A DNA stretch of 23,617 nt from Gammaproteobacteria bacterium (GTDB lineage Bacteria; Pseudomonadota; Gammaproteobacteria; SZUA-229), in contig JAESSQ010000135.1 of the NCBI GenBank assembly GCA_016764035.1, positions 1-23,617 on the forward strand, in the 5' to 3' direction. Positions within the stretch are counted from its first letter, which is position 1. Every line of letters begins with the position of its first letter. A program made the position numbers and the translations under genes. Below, piece by piece: positions 16,744 to 23,617 of the stretch. The notes under the pieces are model-generated. The model was not told where the DNA came from, did no database searches, and saw nothing but the letters and a program-made list of their open reading frames with translations.

Positions 16744-16749
16744 TATAAT
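16744..16749 (+). promoter_or_regulatory. Candidate -10 box for smc-zipA-ligA
   Basis: A perfect TATAAT 66 bases upstream of the smc ATG. No good -35 at 16-18 bases (GAAAAA region), so the promoter may be weak or activated. It lies in the divergent queF/smc gap. Confidence 0.4.
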
Positions 16750-16815
16750 GCTCCCTGAGTCATGTAAACTACATCGAATATTATTAAAAAAACAGAATAA
16801 ACTGAATAATAAAAA

Positions 16816-19800
16816 ATGCGTTTAAGTAAAATTAAGCTCGCTGGTTTTAAATCTTTCGTAGATCCAACCACCATTAAATTCCCCAGTAACCTGACCGGTA
16901 TTGTTGGTCCGAATGGCTGTGGAAAATCCAATACCATCGACGCTGTTCGTTGGGTATTGGGCGAGTCTTCTGCTAAACACCTGCGTGGCGCGTCGATGGA
17001 TGATGTTATTTTTAATGGTTCATCCTCCAGAAAGCCTATCGACACCGCCCAGGTTGAACTGCTATTTGATAACAGTGACGGTAAATTGGGTGGCCAATAT
17101 GCCAGCTACAGCGAGATTTCTGTTAAACGACAAGTAAGTCGTGATGGCCAGTCAAAATACAGTTTGAATGGTACACGTTGTCGTAAACGTGATGTTGCTG
17201 ATTTGTTTTTAGGCACGGGTTTAGGGCCACGAAGTTATGCCATTATCGAACAGGGCATGATCTCGCGATTAATCGAAGCGAAACCTGAAGAGTTACGTAA
17301 TTTTCTTGAAGAAGCGGCAGGCATATCCAAATATAAAGAACGACGTCGTGAAACGGAAACACGCATCAGGCACACGCGTGAGAACCTGGAACGTCTTTCT
17401 GACTTGCGCGAAGAAATCGCTAAGCAACTTGCAAAATTGCAACGCCAGAGTCGTAGTGCAGAACGATATAAAGAATTAAAGCAGGATGAACGTGAACGTA
17501 AAGCGGAGCATCTTGCTTTGCATTGGCGTGAGTTAAAAGCAGAACTTGATACGCAGGACCAAAAAATTCAGCGTACGGAAACATCACTAGAACAAGAGAT
17601 TGCCGAACAACGCTCGACAGAATCTAAGATAGAGTCAAGCCGTCAGGAAAACACGGACGCTAATGACGTGTTAAATAATGTACAGGCGGACTATTATCGC
17701 TTGGGTGCTGAGGTTTCTGCCAAAGAACAAAGTATTAAACATCAGCAGGATTTATTACTGCGACAACAAACGGATCTGGAACAGATTCAGCTTGCACTGA
17801 GCGATGCTGGACAGGCTATCTCATCTGACAAACAAGCTATTGAAGAACTAAAGACAAACCTGGCAGGCGATGAGCCGCAGCTGGATGTCTTGAAAGCACA
17901 GCAAAAAGAAAGTGCCGAACAGTTCCAACTGGCTGAACAGGCGATGCAAAGCTGGCAACAAACCTGGGACGAAATCAATCAACGTTACTCTGCCGAGAGT
18001 CAAAAAGCCCAGGTTGAACGTTCTAAAATGGAACAGTTTGAGCGGCATCTGCTGCAGTTGGAACAGCGCTTGCAAAAAATTGATGTCGAAAAACAGGCCT
18101 TGCGTGGCGAAAACCTTGAAGAGCAAATTAGCGATTTAACAACACTGCTTGCTAAATCAAGCACTGAGAAAGACGAAAACGAGCAACAGTTAAGCTCGGC
18201 GATTACGACGATTAAACAAGTGCGCGAACGTATCTCCGTTATTGAACAGCAATCTGCCGATGCTCGTCGTAAAATGCATCAATGTCAGGGCAGCTTGTCT
18301 TCTATGGAAGCATTACAGGAAGCAGCATTAGGTAAAACAGATAAAGCAGCGCAACAGTGGCTGGAAAAAAGTGGCATTAAAGACAACAGGCGTTTTGCCG
18401 AGCAACTGACGGTAAGTGATGGTTGGGAACTAGCTGTCGAAACCGTACTTGGCGACACGCTTGAGGCTATCTGTGTCGATAATATCGCACAATTTTCGTC
18501 GGCCTTTTCTTCACTTGAAAATAGTAATTTGATATTGGTGGAAAATGGACAGTCCAGTACGTCAGCAAATATGTCTGTTGATGCATTGTTAGATAAAGTT
18601 ACATCATCAATAATGCTGAGCCAGTTTTTATCGGGTATTCGCTGTGCCGATAATTTGAACGATGCTTTAAAGTTACGTAGCGAATTGGCGCATGACGAAA
18701 GTATCATTACTAAAGATGGTATTTGGCTAGGCAGTAACTGGTTACGCATAAGCAGAGAGACAGATACAAACACTGGTGTTCTTGCACGTGAAAGCAGTAT
18801 TAAAAATTTACAGAAAGATTTGCTGGAGCAAGAAGAGCAAGCTGAAAAAATAACGGCAGAATTAAGCGCATTACGTGAGACATTACAGACCAATGAACAA
18901 CAGCGTGAAGAAATTCAAGTCTCCGTCAATGCATTACATTCTCGCCTGAACGAAATACATGCACAAATAAGTGCGCGTGAATCGCGTCATGAGCATGTAA
19001 CCAGTCGCGGTAACGATCTTGATGCTGAACTTGCAGAAACACAGACGTTAATCGGCGAGAATAAAACAGATATCGCTACAGCGACCAGGTGTAGAAATGA
19101 GGCGCTAGCTAACGCAGAAAAAATGGAAGCTGATCGAAAAGATTTGCAAAATCAGCGCGAAAACTTACAACAGTTACTGCAACAGCATAGAACCAATTCG
19201 CAACAACATCGTGAACAGGCGCATCAACTGGCCATTAGTGTTGAGGGTTTAAAAACACGCCTGAGTGGCTTGCAACATAACATTCAACGTATGGAGCAGG
19301 CACAGGCTGCGCAATTACAGCGCAAGCGCGATCTGGACTCTTTATTATCGCAATCATCACAGCCTATATCGTTGCTCGAAGAAGAGCTTAAAAAACTTTT
19401 ACAGCAACGTCTACGTAGTGAAGAAGCCCTGTCAGCAGCTCGCCGTAACGTCGAAGACATAACGCAAACTCTTCGCACATTAGAGCAGCGTCGAAATGAC
19501 ATTGAACAGCGCGTGCAAGGTGTTCGTGAGCAATTGGAAAAATTACGTCTCGACAGTCAGGAGACACGTGTACGTAGTAAAACTATACTGGAGCAATTAG
19601 CAGAAACCAACAATGATTTAGAAACTACGTTGGAAAGGTTAGTGCAACAGGAAGCAGAAGACCAAACATCTGACTCGCAAGTGTTTGCGAGTAGATTATG
19701 GGAACAGAAACTCGCTGAAGTCGCACAAAAAATTTCACGTTTAGGGCCGATTAACCTTGCCGCCATCGAAGAGTATAAAGAACAATTACAGCGTAAAGAA

Positions 19801-20361
19801 TATTTAGATGGTCAGGACAAAGATGTAACCGCAGCACTTACGATATTAGAACAGGCTATTGCTAAGATCGATAAAGAAACCCGAACCAGGTTTAAAGACA
19901 CTTTTGACCATGTTAACTCTCGGATTAAGGAAATGTTTCCGAAATTATTTGGTGGTGGTACGGCTTACCTCGAAATGACCGGCGATGATCTTTTAAATAC
20001 CGGTGTGTCGATAATGGCGAGGCCACCGGGTAAGCGTATTTCAAATATTCATCTTATGTCCGGTGGTGAAAAAGCACTTACGGCCGTTGCGTTGGTGTTC
20101 GCTATATTTGAACTTAATCCTGCCCCTTTCTGTATGCTGGATGAGGTTGATGCGCCTTTGGATGAAGCTAATGTTGGTCGATTCTGTCAATTGGTAAAAG
20201 AAATGTCTTCGCGAGTACAGTTTATATTTATCACACATAACAAAACCACCATGGAAATGTCGGAACATCTTACTGGTGTGACCATGCGAGAGTCTGGCGT
20301 ATCACGTCTGGTTTCTGTCGATGTTGCAGAAGCAGCAACGATGGCTGGTGTAGGAGCTTAG
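16816..20361 (+). CDS. smc: Chromosome segregation ATPase SMC
   Basis: A 1181-residue protein of normal SMC length. N-terminal head MRLSKIKLAGFKSFVDPT with Walker A GPNGCGKSN (31-39), then EEAAGISKYKERRRETE leading into the first long coiled coil. The hinge lies at about 515-660 (GWELAVETVLGDTLEAICVD). The second coiled coil follows, then the C-terminal head with signature SGGEKALTA (1082-1090) and Walker B CMLDEVDAPLDEANV (Asp1109, Glu1110). It forms the ring of the SMC-ScpAB condensin. Presence of this type rather than MukB excludes close enteric relatives. The ATG has no clear Shine-Dalgarno, but the start matches the family exactly. It heads a tight run: zipA begins two bases after its stop. 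Confidence 0.97.
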   Translation: MRLSKIKLAGFKSFVDPTTIKFPSNLTGIVGPNGCGKSNTIDAVRWVLGESSAKHLRGASMDDVIFNGSSSRKPIDTAQVELLFDNSDGKLGGQYASYSEISVKRQVSRDGQSKYSLNGTRCRKRDVADLFLGTGLGPRSYAIIEQGMISRLIEAKPEELRNFLEEAAGISKYKERRRETETRIRHTRENLERLSDLREEIAKQLAKLQRQSRSAERYKELKQDERERKAEHLALHWRELKAELDTQDQKIQRTETSLEQEIAEQRSTESKIESSRQENTDANDVLNNVQADYYRLGAEVSAKEQSIKHQQDLLLRQQTDLEQIQLALSDAGQAISSDKQAIEELKTNLAGDEPQLDVLKAQQKESAEQFQLAEQAMQSWQQTWDEINQRYSAESQKAQVERSKMEQFERHLLQLEQRLQKIDVEKQALRGENLEEQISDLTTLLAKSSTEKDENEQQLSSAITTIKQVRERISVIEQQSADARRKMHQCQGSLSSMEALQEAALGKTDKAAQQWLEKSGIKDNRRFAEQLTVSDGWELAVETVLGDTLEAICVDNIAQFSSAFSSLENSNLILVENGQSSTSANMSVDALLDKVTSSIMLSQFLSGIRCADNLNDALKLRSELAHDESIITKDGIWLGSNWLRISRETDTNTGVLARESSIKNLQKDLLEQEEQAEKITAELSALRETLQTNEQQREEIQVSVNALHSRLNEIHAQISARESRHEHVTSRGNDLDAELAETQTLIGENKTDIATATRCRNEALANAEKMEADRKDLQNQRENLQQLLQQHRTNSQQHREQAHQLAISVEGLKTRLSGLQHNIQRMEQAQAAQLQRKRDLDSLLSQSSQPISLLEEELKKLLQQRLRSEEALSAARRNVEDITQTLRTLEQRRNDIEQRVQGVREQLEKLRLDSQETRVRSKTILEQLAETNNDLETTLERLVQQEAEDQTSDSQVFASRLWEQKLAEVAQKISRLGPINLAAIEEYKEQLQRKEYLDGQDKDVTAALTILEQAIAKIDKETRTRFKDTFDHVNSRIKEMFPKLFGGGTAYLEMTGDDLLNTGVSIMARPPGKRISNIHLMSGGEKALTAVALVFAIFELNPAPFCMLDEVDAPLDEANVGRFCQLVKEMSSRVQFIFITHNKTTMEMSEHLTGVTMRESGVSRLVSVDVAEAATMAGVGA

Positions 20362-20363
20362 TC

Positions 20364-21101
20364 ATGGAATCATTGCGATGGGTACTAATAGCAGTAGGTA
20401 TCGCTTTCGTACTGCTTATCTATTTTCTTGGGCGAAGCAGGCGTCGTCGTAATCATTCAATGGTCGATGAACTTGAAGAAGATTTGCCTGCGTTTGCGGC
20501 AAGAAATCTTGATGATGTTGATGAGGGCGTCGGTGAAGTTCGTGTTGTTTCTGGTGCTGGAATAGATGCGGATATCGATACAGAGGGTAGCGTATCGATA
20601 GCATCTTCGAGTGAAGATGAACCTCAGCAATCAAATGCAGACCATTCGTCTGATGCGAAAATTCCTTCGAATTTTATCGTGTTGTACATTTTGCCAATAG
20701 TAGACCCTGGCAATGAGAAAGTTTTACTGGGTTCACAGATAAACAGTTCTGCACAAGCCATGGGTTTGACTTTTGGTGAGATGAATATCTTTCATTATAA
20801 ACCGGAAGCACGTAACGTTTTCAGCATGGCTAATATGCTAGAGCCCGGTTCGTTTGATGCCGAGACGCTACATGATATGAAAACCTCCGGTTTAACGGTT
20901 TTTATGAGAATCATGGGCGACGATCCACTTGATGACCTTACTGAAATGTTACAACGAAGCTATCAATTTGCTGGTTTACTGGGTGCACGTTTATGTAACC
21001 ATAAACGTGAAACACTGACAGAGCAGGATGCTGAAGGCTACCGTACACAGGTTGCAACATTTGTTTCAGCAGATAAACCTGAGCATAGCTGTGAGACCTG
21101 A
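20364..21101 (+). CDS. zipA: ZipA, cell division protein
   Basis: A 245-residue protein with the ZipA layout: an N-terminal membrane anchor (residues 5-22, WVLIAVGIAFVLLIYFLG), a basic patch RSRRRR, an acidic and serine-rich linker to about residue 100, and the C-terminal FtsZ-binding domain (~105-235). That domain shows LTFGEMNIFHYKP, FSMANMLEPGSFD and LTEQDAEGYRTQVATF. It tethers the FtsZ ring to the inner membrane early in division. A strong TAGGAG precedes the ATG by seven bases, inside the end of smc. The linker is shorter than in E. coli ZipA (328 residues). Order smc-zipA-ligA is common outside enterics, where zipA also neighbours ligA. Confidence 0.95.
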   Translation: MESLRWVLIAVGIAFVLLIYFLGRSRRRRNHSMVDELEEDLPAFAARNLDDVDEGVGEVRVVSGAGIDADIDTEGSVSIASSSEDEPQQSNADHSSDAKIPSNFIVLYILPIVDPGNEKVLLGSQINSSAQAMGLTFGEMNIFHYKPEARNVFSMANMLEPGSFDAETLHDMKTSGLTVFMRIMGDDPLDDLTEMLQRSYQFAGLLGARLCNHKRETLTEQDAEGYRTQVATFVSADKPEHSCET

Positions 21102-21111
21102 TAAGTAATAC

Positions 21112-23136
21112 ATGCCGGTCTCAATTAAAAAAAAGCTCGAAGATTTACGAGAAAATCTTCGGTATCATGCTTATCAATATTACGTCCTGGACGATCCTGA
21201 ATTACCCGACGTTGAATATGATCGTTTATATCGGCAGCTTTTAGACCTTGAAAAAAAGCACCCTGCGTTAATTTCTTCTTCTTCACCAACACAACGTGTC
21301 GGTTCAAAACCACTTTCTGCATTCGGTCAGATACAACATCAGTTACCCATGTTGTCGTTAGACAATGTATTTAATGAAGAAGAATTACATGCCTTTGATC
21401 AGCGTGTTCATGATCGATTAATGCATGATGAAGAGATTGAGTATACGGCAGAGCCAAAACTCGATGGTCTGGCAATTAGTTTACGCTATGAAAAAGGTGC
21501 TTTAATTTATGCCGCAACACGTGGTGATGGCAGCATGGGTGAAAATGTTACACAAAACATTCGTACAATGAAAAGTGTGCCGTTGGTGTTACTGGGTAAA
21601 GATTATCCCGATGTACTGGAAGTACGTGGTGAAGTGTTTATGCCGAAAGTCGGGTTCGAAGCGTTAAACCGACAAGCAAGGCTCAACGAAGAAAAAGAAT
21701 TTGCGAATCCACGAAATGCAGCGGCAGGTAGTTTGCGCCAGCTTGATCCAAAGGTAACCGCTAAGCGTCCGTTGAGTATCTATTGTTATTCAACGGGCGT
21801 GGTCGAAGGCGGAAAATTAGCAGGCAATACACACTATGAAATATTGCAGCAGCTACAGACATTTGGTCTGCCGGTTTGTCGTGAGATAAAGCGTGTTAAA
21901 GGTGTAAAAGCGTGTCTTTCGTATTATGAAAATATATTAAATAATCGTGATGCTCTGCCTTATGATATCGATGGTATTGTTTATAAAGTTGATGCTATTG
22001 CATTTCAACATCGTCTTGGTTTTGTCGCACGTGCACCACGTTGGGCTATCGCGCATAAATTTCCTGCACAGGAAGAGATTAGTCACATTCTAGATATTGA
22101 TTTTCAGGTCGGGCGTACGGGTGCAATTACACCGGTAGCACGACTTGACCCCGTTTTTGTTGGTGGCGTAACCGTGAGTAACGCAACTTTACATAACATG
22201 GATGAAATTCGCCGTAAGGATGTTCGAGTCGGTGATCAGGTTATTGTAAGGCGAGCGGGTGATGTCATACCTGAAGTTGTGCGTGTTGTGCCAGGTTCAA
22301 GAAAGCAGTCTTCTGTGCAGATTCAAATGTTAAACCATTGCCCGGTATGTGGCTCAGATATTGAGCAGCTAGAAGGCGAAGCGACTGCGCGTTGTACAGG
22401 CGGTTTATATTGCAGCGCACAACGAGCAGAAGCTATTAAGCATTTTGCCTCACGCAAAGCTATGGATATCGATGGCCTTGGTAATAAACTAATCGAACAG
22501 CTGGTAGATGAAAGTTTGATTAGCACACCGGCAGACCTGTTTCAGTTAAGCTTCGATAGCCTGGTTTCACTCGAACGCATGGGCGATAAATCAGCATCCA
22601 ATTTGTTGGCAGCACTTGAAAAAAGTAAACAGCCTACCTTAGCTAAATTTCTTTATGCATTAGGTATACGTGAGGTTGGTGAAACAACTGCGATGAATTT
22701 GGCAAACGCGTTCATGAGTTTATCTACCATACAAGAAACTGACATCGATCAGTTGCTCGAGGTACAGGACATTGGCCCCATCGTTGCCCAGCATATTGTC
22801 TCCTTTTTTCAGCAGCCGCATAATCTGGATGTGATTGATCAATTACAATCGGCTGGTATTAAAATAAAAGAAAATAAACAGCAGAAGCTAATATCGGATG
22901 TGGCGAGTGAGTTAACGGGTAAAACAATTGTTATTACGGGTACGTTACCTGCAATGTCTCGCGGCGAAGCAAAAGAAAAATTACTTGCCGTTGGCGCAAA
23001 AGTCACTGGTAGCGTTTCCACTAAAACAGATTATTTACTTGCTGGTGATAATGCCGGTTCAAAGTTAAGCAAAGCTGAAAAACTTGGCGTGAAAATCATT
23101 AACCTGGATAATATGTTGGCGTTATTAGGCGTATGA
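21112..23136 (+). CDS. ligA: NAD-dependent DNA ligase LigA
   Basis: A 674-residue protein, full length for LigA (E. coli 671). Domains in order: Ia with YQYYVLDDPELPDVEYD; adenylation domain with the active-site lysine in EPKLDGLAI (Lys116) and TRGDGSMGENVT; OB fold near VGRTGAITPVARLDPV; zinc finger Cys410, Cys413, Cys428, Cys434; helix-hairpin-helix repeats; and a BRCT domain from about 595 to the end (GKTIVITGTLPAMSRGEAKE). It seals nicks during replication and repair using NAD. It begins 10 bases after zipA and ends the run. No strong terminator follows; an AT-rich stem with a T-run at 23176-23182 is possible. Confidence 0.97.
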   Translation: MPVSIKKKLEDLRENLRYHAYQYYVLDDPELPDVEYDRLYRQLLDLEKKHPALISSSSPTQRVGSKPLSAFGQIQHQLPMLSLDNVFNEEELHAFDQRVHDRLMHDEEIEYTAEPKLDGLAISLRYEKGALIYAATRGDGSMGENVTQNIRTMKSVPLVLLGKDYPDVLEVRGEVFMPKVGFEALNRQARLNEEKEFANPRNAAAGSLRQLDPKVTAKRPLSIYCYSTGVVEGGKLAGNTHYEILQQLQTFGLPVCREIKRVKGVKACLSYYENILNNRDALPYDIDGIVYKVDAIAFQHRLGFVARAPRWAIAHKFPAQEEISHILDIDFQVGRTGAITPVARLDPVFVGGVTVSNATLHNMDEIRRKDVRVGDQVIVRRAGDVIPEVVRVVPGSRKQSSVQIQMLNHCPVCGSDIEQLEGEATARCTGGLYCSAQRAEAIKHFASRKAMDIDGLGNKLIEQLVDESLISTPADLFQLSFDSLVSLERMGDKSASNLLAALEKSKQPTLAKFLYALGIREVGETTAMNLANAFMSLSTIQETDIDQLLEVQDIGPIVAQHIVSFFQQPHNLDVIDQLQSAGIKIKENKQQKLISDVASELTGKTIVITGTLPAMSRGEAKEKLLAVGAKVTGSVSTKTDYLLAGDNAGSKLSKAEKLGVKIINLDNMLALLGV

Positions 23137-23437
23137 GTTGTAGAAGCTCATAATTGATTTGACAAATAAATCTGCTGTTTTTTTGATATGTTCTTACAAT
23201 TGGCAATGATGTCTAGCTACCTGTATGCATGCGAATGTGATTATAGATACAACTTTCAACTGTCGATCTAAAGCAGGCGTTCGAGGAATTTTCAGTGGCT
23301 GATAGTTCTCACCACATAGTAGACCTTGGCGTAGAATCACTAAAAACCCACAAATCCGCACAAAGGGGACATTCAAGATTGGGTAATTTTCGATCCCTAC
23401 ACAAACTGTTTCTTCTTTTAGTTTATGGCACACCCGG
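23137..23437. other. Intergenic region after ligA
   Basis: About 300 bases with no gene I can support. Short frames exist on both strands (about 60-85 codons), but without ribosome sites or recognisable proteins. It includes ACAAAGGGGACATTC around 23358, a string resembling ones seen near REP-associated transposases (from memory, weak). The right end leads into the antitoxin promoter. Confidence 0.4.
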
Positions 23438-23441
23438 TATT

Positions 23442-23466
23442 CTTTACTTATTGACAAATTGTAAAG
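23442..23466. promoter_or_regulatory. Operator-like inverted repeat 1 (CTTTAC-N13-GTAAAG)
   Basis: CTTTAC at 23442-23447 and GTAAAG at 23461-23466 pair perfectly with a 13-base spacer and span the -35 box. The left arm lies in a ten-base direct repeat TATTCTTTAC shared with the second copy. Confidence 0.6.
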
Positions 23467-23479
23467 ACACGGTTATTCT
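23451..23479 (+). promoter_or_regulatory. Sigma-70-type promoter of the antitoxin gene
   Basis: TTGACA (23451-23456), a 17-base spacer, and TATTCT (23474-23479, four of six consensus). Transcription would start near 23486, giving a leader of about 28 bases that includes AAGGAG at 23500-23505. It is embedded between two operator-like repeats, suggesting autorepression. Confidence 0.65.
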
Positions 23480-23502
23480 TTACAAATAATCATATAGTAA
23501 AG
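23478..23502. promoter_or_regulatory. Operator-like inverted repeat 2 (CTTTAC-N13-GTAAAG)
   Basis: CTTTAC at 23478-23483 and GTAAAG at 23497-23502, again with exactly 13 bases between, 36 bases from copy 1. It covers the end of the -10 box, the likely transcription start and the first bases of the ribosome site. Confidence 0.6.
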
Positions 23503-23513
23503 GAGACTGTACC

Positions 23514-23617
23514 ATGCCTAATGTGAGTGCAAAAAGACAAATTACATTGCCCGTCGATCAGTGCCGTCAGGCACATATAGAACCGGGTGATGAATATCAT
23601 AGTTATGTCGATAACAA
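23514..23617 (+). CDS. AbrB/MazE/SpoVT-type antitoxin, N-terminal part (runs off the window)
   Basis: Only 34 codons are visible. MPNVSAKRQITLPVDQCRQA followed by HIEPGDEYHSYVDN fits the swapped-hairpin DNA-binding fold: a beta strand, the KRQITLP signature, a short helix, then the IEPGD turn. Proteins of this type are usually 60-90 residues and are the antitoxins of type II toxin-antitoxin pairs, often with a PIN or MazF-like toxin directly downstream, or are transition-state regulators. AAGGAG at 23500-23505 is ideally placed eight bases before the ATG. The flanking promoter and twin inverted repeats suit autorepression by this protein. The toxin, if any, lies beyond the window. Confidence 0.85.
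   Translation, partial: MPNVSAKRQITLPVDQCRQAHIEPGDEYHSYVDN

Noticed and set aside
18285..18893. Antisense frame of 202 codons inside smc
   Set aside because: Overlaps the essential smc hinge region entirely; low-complexity Ser/Cys-rich translation typical of a shadow frame.
23194..23489. Two overlapping opposite-strand short frames after ligA
   Set aside because: No Shine-Dalgarno, no familiar motifs, and the + frame runs through the antitoxin promoter.
1..23617. CRISPR array, tRNA or rRNA genes, intact insertion sequence
   Set aside because: I saw no regularly spaced direct repeats, no cloverleaf with a CCA end, no rRNA signatures and no transposase gene.

Overview
The window reads as chromosomal DNA of a non-enteric gammaproteobacterium, AT-rich by eye. 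The gene set smc-zipA-ligA, slyX, cysZ, a bifunctional mnmC and cnoX points there. An SMC protein rather than MukB, and a short single-module QueF rather than the long E. coli type, argue against Enterobacterales. I cannot name the genus.

Layout. 1-3249: the 3' part of mnmC (tRNA wobble-uridine modification), an exported pentapeptide-repeat protein, and convergent to it cnoX, a thioredoxin/TPR chaperone. 3250-3741: non-coding, with two short palindromes. 3742-11844: a tight five-gene run on the + strand: REC-GGDEF-EAL response regulator, an exported protein made of eight degenerate 38-residue repeats, a 1277-residue membrane hybrid histidine kinase with three receiver domains, a CheR methyltransferase and a stand-alone CheB methylesterase. 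12061-13362: a convergent methyl-accepting chemotaxis protein with a very small periplasmic loop. 13708-16552: a - strand run queF, pentulose-type FGGY kinase, a 131-bp inverted-repeat element, cysZ, slyX. 16816-23136: the + strand run smc-zipA-ligA. 23514-end: the start of an AbrB/MazE-type antitoxin gene with a good promoter flanked by two identical-spacing inverted repeats.

How the genes work together. The most interesting part is the five-gene run. A periplasmic or membrane signal would be read by the hybrid kinase, perhaps with the secreted repeat protein as partner. Phosphate would pass to the REC-GGDEF-EAL protein and change cyclic-di-GMP, while CheR and CheB would add and remove methyl groups on a Glu-rich coiled coil, either in the kinase itself or in the neighbouring MCP. 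This is inference from gene order and domains. The secreted eight-repeat protein is the component I do not recognise and the best candidate for something undescribed. The remaining genes are housekeeping: tRNA modification (mnmC, queF), proteostasis (cnoX), sulfate uptake (cysZ), chromosome organisation, division and replication (smc, zipA, ligA).
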